From Samsoniella hepiali (taxonomy: Eukaryota; Ascomycota; Sordariomycetes; Hypocreales; Cordycipitaceae), in NCBI GenBank assembly GCA_001455915.2, contig LNDK02000077.1, forward strand, positions 683,101 to 747,100: a DNA stretch of 64,000 bases, given 5' to 3'. Under the pieces are notes generated by a model. The model saw only the letters and a program-made list of their open reading frames with translations, was not told the DNA's origin and searched no databases. Shown in pieces: positions 55,401-64,000 of the stretch (position 1 is the stretch's first letter; every line of letters starts with the position of its first letter). The position numbers and the translations under genes are program-made.

Positions 55401-57603
55401 TACATCATATCTCGTCCCGACTGACTCAGAACCTCTATCTCATCAAGGGCCACGGAGCCAAACTGGTGTTGAATAGTCATCGCGTCTCGTCCCGTCTGAC
55501 TCCAGACGTCAATATCATCAAGGGCCACGGAGCCCTTGGTAATTGCGCCCGCCACCTTCCTCAGCAAGTCAACTTCTGTACGACTCGTGACGAGCCATCT
55601 CACTTTATTTGAGACCTCGAGCGAAGTGGAGATGAGTCGAATAACCAGCTCTTGACCGTCTTCACATTCATCAAGAGCATCAACGAGGAAGTAGACCGGC
55701 GCTGAGTCTTTGGCGATGTTTTCAACACCTTGGAAAGACCCGTTATCGCGCTTTCAGTGTCGAACTTGCCCTCACCAGCCCACTGAAACTTTGCGTGTAT
55801 GTGCTTGATGAGATCTGGCTGCTGTATGAGCAGCATCCATAGTAGAGATCGCACAATAGCTGCCGCCGTATTCTGGTTGTTTTTCGCACTCCGACAGAAG
55901 AAATAAGCCAGGTTCGGCCAGAGTACCTTCCGCTGTTCAAGCAGATTCCGCACGATACTAATCATAACCATTGTCTTCCCTGTCCCACCAGGACCTTGCA
56001 TCCAGAGAAGACGGCTGTGGCGGTCAGAAGTGTTGTCGTCGCATTTGGTAAAGTGGGCGTCAGGAGTGTTGTCGTCCCATGCGGTGAAGGCGGTGTATTT
56101 CGGGTGGCTTAGCACCCACTCGCACATCTCGTTGTATAAACCTCCTCTCTTTTCTGCAAGATAGTCCATCTCGGTTTCTGGGTCAACAACCCAGAGAGCC
56201 TGGAGGTACTTGTGATTCTCAAGATCCACAGCTCTTGCATTTTGCTGAGAGAAATACTCTTTGAGCGTATGGCTGATATCCTGCAGGGACGCGTTGGTAC
56301 TCTCAGCCTTCTCACGCATGTCCCTCCAAAGATTGCTCGCCTCCACTTTCTTATAGTAGTCCCAATCCGTTAAGAAGATACGCTCGGCGTCCTCCACGGT
56401 CTTTTTGGAGTCTTTCCAATCCACGTTACCATACCACTGTCGGAAAGGGTTGCTGTAGTAATAACAGACGCTGAGTAGTTGGTAACGTAGAATAGCCTGG
56501 TAAAGATTGCGGAGTTCCTTCTCTAATTTGGAGGCAGAATCCTGGCCGCTGTTTGGCTTATTGTCGTGATCAAGAAGGTCACTCGTCATGGCATAATACC
56601 ACTCCATTCTAGAAGCAACATAGCTAAACCCGTCACGTTGCTCCTGCGCTGATTCTGCTGGGTGCGATAGAATCTAATCAAACGTGAGTATACAGTTCAC
56701 TAGAGTAAAGTACACACTATGCACACGTACCTTCATGCCAAGACATATTCCCGCCCAGGGAAGTGCAGCAGGTGCAGCTCGAGGAATTCGCAGTATCACG
56801 TCCATGGCCGGCTTCAGCGATAAAATTTTGTCCGCAACGTAGCCAGCTGCCTTGGATATGTCCTCTGTCTTTTTGACTCCAGACTGGCCACGTCTCACAA
56901 GCATCTCGAGGAACATCTGCCGCTTGGTAGGATCTTTGAGCTTGGCTAGAACAATGGTCGCAAGTTGATCGAGCTCAGCCGAACTCCTCTCAACGGGGTT
57001 ATCACCGACAGATGTTTTGGCTTTGGGGACACCCAACTCGATTAAAACCTGAGCGGTGAGGTCTTTTGAGTGTTTGCGCTCGCCTGAGTAGCCGACTGCA
57101 GCGTCTTGGTTCTCTTCATGTTGAGCCTCAATTATGTCCTTGGCGAGTGCCTTGGCTAGCACTTCTAGATAGCTGTCGACAAGCTTACTTTCATTTTTGG
57201 AAAGCTCATCGTATGCTTCATTCCATAGTTTGTAACAAAGCTTGTCGCTCTCCTTCGTCGAAGATTTCGTCTCAGCCTTCGGCACCGAGACGGCCTGGCT
57301 GGAATCATCGGCTCCAGTGTTAGTGGAATGCGTCCGATGATCGATAGTTGGCGTGATTTCTGGTCGCGATTCAGCCGCTGGTGTGTGTTAGTTGCGATAT
57401 TAGTAATCTTTGACATTTTTCTACATACTTGGACGGGATGCTTCAAGTGGGCGTCCTACGAGAAATACTCATCAGCAATAGGATACACGTCCAGCCGCGT
57501 TTCTTGACGCACTTTTGTCGGGCGGGGTAGATTGGGCCCCGGATATGATACCCGCCCATACCCGTTTGAGGAAACTAGGCTTCTTTGGCGGCGATCGAGG
57601 CAT
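52447..57603 (-). CDS. NACHT-WD40 NOD-like receptor (NWD/HET-E type), apparently frameshifted
   Basis: Intracellular STAND receptor of the NWD family that controls fungal incompatibility and non-self responses. Exons read 57603-57513, 57455-57429, 57377-56731, 56673-54572 and 54522-52447. Residues 1 to about 330 hold an N-terminal helical region as in NWD NACHT-NTPases. The NACHT has Walker A GPGGTGKT (about residue 480) and Walker B FLVDALDEC. Between them the frame changes: FDTESAITGLSKVLK is in one frame and IAKDSAPVYFLVDALDE in another. The coding sum is 3n+2, as if one base were lost in the A-run at 55719-55722. The only splice alternative is a 38 nt intron (55702-55739), too short for this window. 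After the NACHT come about twelve WD40 repeats (VRLWNL, VKLWNL, IRLWDP, IKLWDT and so on), all diverged from each other, unlike the near-identical repeats of HET-E. About 1650 aa if intact. Confidence 0.85.
55391..55534 (-). repeat. 75 bp in-frame tandem duplication within the NLR gene
   Basis: Two copies (55391-55459 and 55466-55534) with many matches, ending in the same CATCAAGGGCCACGGAGCC. They code GSVALDDIDVWSQTGRDAM and GSVALDEIEVLSQSGRDMM, a 25-residue unit just after the NACHT core. Confidence 0.8.
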
Positions 57604-58026
57604 GGCGAATCGAGCGAGACGAATAAGTCTGGCGATCGAAGCAATCAGAGTCAGCGGTCTACACGAAATGAGCCTGATAAGACGGCAAAGTACATAGATG
57701 AGATGAATTTCAACGGGAGAGGGGTATTCAGGCTGCCCAGAAATCACTGCGCCAGCCCAGCCCAGCTGCATATAACTAACCGATATCTCTATACACCCTT
57801 GGTCCATGCATGCATACTCCCCTCACGCGGTATCCCTTTGACTCCGGAGGAGCAAGCAAGCCATAAGATCCACCAAGAAAAGAACCAAGAGTTACGAGAC
57901 AAGGCTTATCAAGATGCAGCGATTAGAAGTAGCCTCTGGTATTTGCTTACGCCACAGTACCTAGGCTGCACAGCTAATTTGTCTACTCTCGTAAAGTACC
58001 TCAGTTCTTTAGCTTCTGATTGGTTA
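57604..58026. other. Upstream flank of the NLR gene
   Basis: No gene supported. The NLR frame stays open upstream of its chosen ATG but has no domain there. It separates the NLR from an NLR fragment on the same strand. Confidence 0.4.
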
Positions 58027-58431
58027 TTACCCCTGCAAAATTCTTGCTTGCTCCTCATCCGTAGTCAAAGGGATAAATATCGGCCTTGTAAAATCCTGCT
58101 GACACATCTTGATATGCCGTATTAGTATCGTTAAACAATCATTCGCTTCCTCTTCTGTTGTGTGATACCACACACGTACTTCTGCATGCTCATCGAGCAA
58201 GAAATCTTTCACAGATTGATGACAGAAGTTTAGGCTTGGATCATCCCCAGAACCCACAAAGAGAATCGAGCTACAGACCGTTAGAATGTCGCTATAAACA
58301 GACAAACTTTCACCGCTCTGTATCGATCCGGTCTTGTAGATTGTAAAGGCTGCTTTCATCTTGTTTTTCCTCAACAGACGCTCGTCGTGACCATATGGTG
58401 CAGCGTAAATCGTGTATGACTTTGATTGCAA
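58027..58431 (-). pseudogene. NLR (NACHT C-terminal) gene fragment
   Basis: An open stretch of about 134 codons with no ATG at its edge. The middle reads DILTVCSSILFVGSG then FCHQSVKDFLLDEHAEVRVW, the segment found after the NACHT in fungal NWD and ankyrin receptors, where VHQSAKDFL is typical. The equivalent in the adjacent NLR is NHKTAKDYIVDY, so the two are related but clearly different copies. No P-loop, no repeat domain and no start are present near it. It is best read as a remnant of a second receptor, in keeping with birth-and-death turnover of this family. The end points are only the limits of the open frame. Confidence 0.6.
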
Positions 58432-59906
58432 AGTTTAACACAATCTAATATAGCCATTGTGTCGGAAGAAATCAGTCTGCTAGCGAGTGTGGTGCGCAGG
58501 AAAGGGTGGCGCGAAGGGAAGTTGTGATGCAGGGAGGGTAGATATGGAAACGACGGCTGTTGCTTACGACTAAATAGCTTGATTCCCGCCCGATGCCAAA
58601 GCAAAAGGGCATTCTTTCCCTCTCTTTTAATTATCGATAAATTGATTTCTTTTGTTGAATCTTAATTGCAGACTCTGTACGTGGCTGACAGCTGGCAGTT
58701 GGTTGCAGCCTAGCTACGAATGTTGGTGCTGCCATACCCAGCCAGCTGCTGCAAGCTACCCTGTACTCTGCAAGTCGACCGTGCCAGGAGAGGGCGGAAT
58801 CGTCGTGTCAGAGCTAGTATACTTAGTTTTATAAAGACTCTTAATATACTTACTTTGCGTTACGACCAATACTACCTTTCTCTCTAAATCAACCTGCATC
58901 ATAAGGTAGTCATCGTTGGCATATCACTAGTGTAGAGGCGTACCATTGCGGGGCGAGGAGCGCCTGTGTCAACTGTTACCACCTTCGTCAAAGACGCGGA
59001 TATCCTTTCTTTCATTCAACAACTCGTCGAGGATTTTTACCCCCACAGGCGGACATAATAAGCTTCTGACGAGGGGAGCGAGCTAGGCTGGCCTGCCAAA
59101 GCCCTATCTCCGTCTCATGCAGCGTCGCTGACAAGGCTACACATGCTAACCAGGCACAGGGGTGGAATGCCAAACTTTACGAGGATACTGGCAAAAGTCC
59201 CCCAGAAAGTGCAGAAAGTGCATCTCTCACAGCGCGTCTTTTAAGTAGTCGCCGATGCTGCCGTCGCTGCGGACTTGTACGCGCCTCGGTCAGAGTTGTC
59301 TGGGCGCTTAAAGCTAGTCGATGCTGTAGGTTTCATTTCTGTCCTAGATTCGAACGCCCTCTATTTTTCTCCCTCCAAATGTCGCTAGTTTCGACCAGCG
59401 CCCTGGGATCGGCCATCGCCTTCGTGGAGCTCTCATCGCGAGCTACCAGCCAAATACAGCTGAGCCGTGCTGAGACAAGACTACCGGGCCCCATCAGGCC
59501 GTGGGGTTTCCCTCCGGGCACGTCCCTCACTCGGCTAGTGAGCCCATTTACCTGGATACCTGCTGCACCGTTGCATGACGTGGTCTGTCGCGCCGGTGAC
59601 TATTTCGTCGTCGACCAACTCTCAAGACAGGGCGTCACCCTTTCCCTCCCAAACGGATTTAGATGCCAGGGTATCGTCGCAGCGACACACTTGTGCGAAA
59701 GCAGCTGCCTGTTCTGGGCATAACTGCCACTACGAGATTGGGGCTAGTCGTGGCGCCACGCAAAAGAACGGCCTCCCCGGTTCTGGGACGGACTCTCTCC
59801 GGCGCTGATCTGGCGTGGTGTGCGTGTGAGAGAAAAAAACACACAGAAGGCAAGAACAGCATTGCTCTACTCGATTAAGGAGAATATCCGCGATACAGGC
59901 ACCCTC
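58432..59906. other. Gene-free region with possible coding debris
   Basis: No intact gene. Around 58960-59060 a + strand frame reads TFVKDADILSFIQQLVEDFYP before a stop, which looks protein-like but has no start or family I recognise. A 114-codon frame at 59379-59723 has no domain. The region may be the debris of decayed genes. Confidence 0.4.
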
Positions 59907-61683
59907 ATGCCGACACCACCGGGCACGGCTGGGCCGACGCGGCAGAGGCGGTGGTCGGCGAAAGTGAGGACAGGATGCACCACTTGCCGGTGAGTTTTAG
60001 CAGCCGTCCATTCTGTACCTCACTGTGAAGAAGAGGACTCGACAGGGGGCTGACTCCGTTGCAGCACCCGACGCGTCAAGTGCGATGAGAAGAAGCCCGT
60101 CTGCGGCAACTGCGCCATCAAGTCGCGGCCGTGCGACATTTCCGGCGAGACCATTGTCCGCGGGCGCCAGACCAAGTCGCTGAGCCCGCCCACCAAGAAC
60201 CACGCGCCGTCATCGTCGTCGTCGTCGCCGCCGCACAGCGAGACGACGGCGACGCCACCGCCCCCCGCGGCGGACGCGCAGAGAACGATTGTCGCCGCGC
60301 GCCGCGCAAGCCACCACTTTGTCCACGACGTGACGCCGCGAGGATGGGACTGGGTGGAAGCCTGCGAGTACTGTGAGTCGCTCATCATCGTTTTCTTTTT
60401 TTGCTCAGGCCTTGGCTGACCCGTAGCAGGGAACTCGGTGCTCCCCATCACCTCGGAGCAGGATCTGCTGCTGCCCAGCAGCTTCGTCCGGAAGCCCGGC
60501 AAGATCAACTGGAGTCCCGGCCCGACATTCACCGTCTTCATCATGGGCGCGCTGGCGCACAACATGTCGCGCACCTGTCGCCTGCTGGGAAGCAGCGTGG
60601 AGACGGAGCACATGCCGGAAATGGCCAGGATGCGGCAGAAGTACAACCGCTACATGGGCGAGGAACTGGCACGGTTAAATCAAGACATTGCCAAGCCCCA
60701 AAATTACGGCGTCACGCGGGTTTTTGGTCGTCTAATAGGGCTGATAGTCAGTGAGGTATGGAACTAACTGCTGAAGAAGCGGCGCGCGCGCATCATGGAA
60801 CATGCACACTAACGTTGGCGGCTACAGATTGATTTCAATTCTCCAAATTTACGGCTGCATATACAAGGCTTCATCACTCTCCTTACCGTCAGCGGTGGCA
60901 TACAAAAAGTGCTGGAAAGGAAGGAAGCAAACATACTCGCCATTATTCACGTCATGGTGTGAGTAACTTTCTCCGTCGCGGAACTAAACCAAGCAGCGCT
61001 AACCGCTCTCAAGATCGGTTACGGTAATGAATACGACAAGCCCCGCTAGAGACATGATATCTGGCGAATTCTCCTTCACCAACCAAGACATATATACCTG
61101 CTACGCCTCCACCGTACACCTCTCCTTTCCCTGTCCGACGCAGCTCTTCCTCTGCATCGGCGACGTGAACCGTCTCCGGCGCCAAATCGCGTCCGGTGAG
61201 TACAGCGCTGCCTTAATACAAGCCGCCGCGGCCGCCGTATTTGACAACATTGCCGCCTTCCGCCCGGACCAGTGGCTGGAGCGGTACGAGATGCCGCGGC
61301 TCGCCTTCCGCGCCGCCCTCGCCCGCATCTTCCAGGTGTCGGTGGCCCTGTACGCCAAGCTCACGCTCGCGCCGTACGCGGCGGCGCCGCAGCTCCGCGT
61401 CGCCGAGGCCCGGCACCTGGTCCGCCTCATTGAGGCCGCCAAGGACGCGGTGCCCCCGACGGCCCTGTGCTGGCCGCTCATCGTCGCCGGCGCGGGGCTC
61501 GCCGGCGAGGCGCGGTCCGCGGACAGGGCCGTCATCGACCAGCGGCTGTATGACGTGGGCAGCCGCGAGGACGCCTCGGACGGGCCGCTCGACGCGCTCG
61601 CGACGTTGCGGGCGTTCTGGGCCTCGGGGAAAACCTCGTGGGATGACTGCTTTACGAAACCGATTTTTCCGCTGACGGAATAG
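59907..61683 (+). CDS. Zn2Cys6 transcription factor (intact paralogue of the cluster regulator)
   Basis: A 505 aa regulator from exons 59907-59989, 60065-60372, 60430-60755, 60828-60958 and 61014-61683, phases consistent. The zinc cluster spans intron 1: GCTTCR-TRRVKCDEKKPVCGNCAIKSRPC. After it comes a Ser/Pro-rich linker (SSSSSSPP, TATPPPPAA), then a Fungal_trans_2-like body: WNSVLPITSEQDLLLPS, HIQGFITLLTVSGGIQKVLE, NTTSPARDM, FPCPTQLFLCIGDVNRLRRQ and a C-terminal LRAFWASGKTSWDDCF. The same layout, including NTTSP, the FPC motif and a final LREFWESGKSNWEVCF, occurs in the cluster regulator at 29599-31320, so the two are paralogues about 30 kb apart. No enzyme gene lies beside this one here. 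It converges on the next regulator gene with 343 bases between. Nuclear; target genes unknown. Confidence 0.88.
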
Positions 61684-62026
61684 AGAAGAGTGGACAGCAG
61701 CAGGGCGTACATGCACGTGGAAGAGGTGTTTTCATACAGCAGAGAGACGTTGCTAATGCAGCGTAGCTGAGTATATGGTTTTCTTGATACCCCTCCATAT
61801 ACCGTTTCAACGATAGTTTCGCAGAGGCTAGCAGCCGAGGACCAGGGCGACCTGCACCCGAGGTATGCCGACTGCATTATATAGACCGATTATAAGTATA
61901 TCTGGGATCATGGGACTGATTCCCATGTCCCTTCTAGTGTGTCCAATCTCGTTTCATCCGTAATTTCGTACTTGATATCCTTCCAAAGTATGGCCCTGCC
62001 GTCGTGGGTGGGACGCAAATGTCCGA
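61684..62026. other. Convergent 3' region of two regulator genes
   Basis: No gene supported; ordinary AT-richer 3' flank. Confidence 0.4.
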
Positions 62027-63954
62027 CTATTCCATTTTGCCGTAAAAATCCAGAAATTCGACCGACGCATTCTTGAATGAGCGCATCAAGCCAACGGGCT
62101 CCGTATCATCGCCCGCCAAGCCGCCGTCATAGTGCCTCAGCAGCTTCAAGATGATGGTGGCGGCCTCTTCGCATATCTTGCCCGGTGTGCTGCCGTCACT
62201 GACCAGAGTCATGTCTGTCACGTACGGCGTAAACAAACTGAGGATGCAAAAGTGATAATATGTGCTGGGGTCGTATTAGTGCTATCCTCTTTGTCTGTCT
62301 GTGTGGGCAAAGGGAGGTGCACTTACTGCACGAATAGAATGAGAGGCTCACGGCCCGTATACGCCTCTGAATATTTGAAAAAGTTTTGATACCACTCGAG
62401 ACCTTTGACATAGGTTGCCGTGGCGTCGGCAAAGGTGTGGTGATCAGGTTCTGGCCCGCAGCAGGTCTTGAAGACCTGCTCAATCAGTCGATAGAGCTCT
62501 GCTGCAACGGCGTATATGTCGGGTCCGCGCAAATCGGGATTGGTCGCAGACATCTCATTCGCTGCCACTGTTAGTTAGCGTTTCACGGCAGCAAAATATT
62601 TCCCAGTCAGCTTACACAATGTTGCCTGTAGCAGGTGTTCTGTCCAGCTTTGGTCATCGCATATGCCGCCATTGTTGAATTCCATTTCATAGGAAGGCGT
62701 TTCTCGTAAAGTGACTGGTAGATTCAGGTAATACTTGTGTATTTGAACCATTACCCTAGTCCACGTTAGAATATCTCTTCCTCTAGATTATGCGTCGGGT
62801 GTCTTGCCGATTCATTGATATCGCGCCGCAGTATGTGCTCGCACTGATGCGGCACGTAGTCGTAACCGCTCTCTCTGCGTCTGCCTTGTGGAGACAGTAT
62901 TTCCGGATAGCTTCCGCAAAGTCCACTGCAAAATTGCAACTTTTGTCGTTCCCAGGGTCACAAGCGTAATAGAGCGCCAACACCCCAAGGGCTTGTATAT
63001 CGGCAATGACCTCTGGAAGCCCGGTACCCAGGTTGAGAGCTTCGATAGCTTTATTGGCGAGGGCTGAGCTATTGAAGTCCCATTCTCGCTTTCCTGTGTC
63101 GCGATCGGAGACGTCATCCATAGCGTCGTATCGAAAAACAATAACGGACAGCGCAAGTAGAGCATCGACGAGGGCTGGCGAACAGTATTTGTGGGAGCCG
63201 GTCTGCAAATCACGTTTGAATCTGTCGGCGTCGATCAGGCAAAATGCGATGCAATCCCATTGTAGAATCTTGTCGAGGGCGCTTAGCACACGGGCTTGAG
63301 GCCAATCTCCATGTGCTGAGGCGTATGGGGGAGGTCGTGGCAAAGCCGGACTTTCAGAGCCATCATCTGTTTCACTAATATAGCCACTTCCCTGGGACGT
63401 CGGTGATTCGATACTCGGTAAAGGGAACTCTGGATCTGGAGTTTGCACATGGTCAAGTTACCAAACATATTCTGAGTCGTTATGGCTTGGAAGCCTGTTC
63501 AGCGAAGCAAGAATTCCATACCTTCAAGTTTGATATTTCCATCATCATCTGTCTGCTGTGGTGTCGCGTCTTTCGCAGCTAAGTGACTTTGATTGTTAGT
63601 TACTGCGTCAGCTGTCCCTTTCTCGATCTTGTTATGCCTGTCCCGATTCTGTTGAGACGCATCGGTCGAGGGTTCTGGCTCTGCCGGCTTTGGTTTCAAA
63701 TAGTATGGCTTAGGGAACCGTCCTGTGGCATCGATAGAAGTCGGCTGTGGTATGTCGTAGACGCATTCAATCTTTGCCTTTTGGCACGCGTGGCAAGGGC
63801 GTTGTCCGTCGCACTGATGGCCGGTGCAAGAGTGTGGGTCGAGTCAGTCGATGTGGGAAATTACACTGGCACGGCAAATGGTCATGATCTCTCTAACCTT
63901 TTTCTTTCTTCTCCGGCAAAACTGACAACGATATGGCGACGGGTGGCGGGGCAT
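62027..63954 (-). CDS. Zn2Cys6 transcription factor with a likely GC-AG intron
   Basis: A 531 aa fungal regulator, read as six exons: 63954-63898, 63813-63522, 63435-62808, 62755-62616, 62567-62327 and 62264-62027. The zinc cluster is split by intron 1: YRCQFCRRRKKK-CDGQRPCHACQKAKIEC. The middle region resembles the fungal-specific TF domain: WDCIAFCLIDADRFKRD, LLALSVIVFRYDA, LNLGTGLPEVIADIQALGVLALYYA and STYCGAISMNR. The third intron works only with a GC donor (GCAAGA at 62807): 52 nt, a TTCTAAC branch and a CTAG acceptor, and it joins MNR to VMVQIHKYYLNLP in phase. A GT donor upstream would remove the conserved TYCGAI segment. The last exons read YYHFCILSLFTPYV and end at a normal stop. The ATG at 63954 gives a compact N-terminus (MPRHPSPYRC). 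Target unknown. Confidence 0.82.
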
Positions 63955-64000
63955 GGCGTTGGAAGTTTCAACGTCTCTGACAGGTTTCCAGGCCCAACAA

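Noticed and set aside
59379..59723. 114-codon frame, + strand
   Set aside because: Composition looks random, no domain, and frames on the other strand overlap it.
62808..62880. Possible AG-dinucleotide frameshifts in the right-end Zn2Cys6 gene
   Set aside because: At first the frames after AERAV suggested two AG-unit indels. The GC-AG intron at 62756-62807 explains everything with consistent phases and keeps the conserved TYCGAI segment, so the gene is probably intact.

Overview
This window comes from a filamentous ascomycete, most likely a hypocrealean Sordariomycete. The signs are many 48-75 nt introns with GTAAGT-type donors and CTAAC/CTGAC branch sites, GC-biased coding sequence, a fungal-type ATP sulfurylase with a pseudo-APS-kinase tail, a HET-C protein, Zn2Cys6 regulators and a NACHT-WD40 receptor. 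I see no transposon, tRNA or CRISPR array. Splice models below were built by eye and checked only by reading-frame phase and family fit.

The left part (1-24 kb) is a mostly conserved core. In order it holds: an RBM39/Rsd1-like splicing factor running off the left edge, fatty-acid 2-hydroxylase, a HET-C heterokaryon-incompatibility protein, a PP2C phosphatase, a BTB-like protein, a Whi5/Nrm1-like cell-cycle repressor, a small protein of bacterial look, a secreted sedolisin, an Hst3/4-type sirtuin with a long insert, and an enoyl-CoA hydratase-family protein with one catalytic Glu replaced.

An accessory locus lies at 26.1-35.9 kb. It holds a single protein joining an NRPS-type adenylation domain to a ferric-reductase-like membrane flavoprotein (no carrier domain), a Zn2Cys6 regulator with an apparent one-base frameshift, a LolT-like class V PLP enzyme and an MFS transporter. 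Together they look like a small uncharacterised metabolite or redox cluster: activation/reduction, PLP chemistry, export and a local regulator. It is the best candidate here for an undescribed system.

The 38-51 kb part holds a secreted aspartic protease with an Asn/Gly repeat in its propeptide, a small possibly myristoylated protein, a DUF4743/Nudix hydrolase, ATP sulfurylase and a TRP/FLC-type membrane protein. The right end (52-64 kb) is accessory again: a NACHT-WD40 NLR whose frame breaks between Walker A and Walker B, a second NLR fragment, and two Zn2Cys6 regulators, one of them a paralogue of the cluster regulator. Two regulator genes appear to need GC-AG introns. Long gene-free stretches (23.9-26.2, 35.9-38.1, 45.1-48.5 and 58.4-59.9 kb) hold homopolymers, short repeats and recurrent CCCACTGTAGG / CCTAGGTA motifs.
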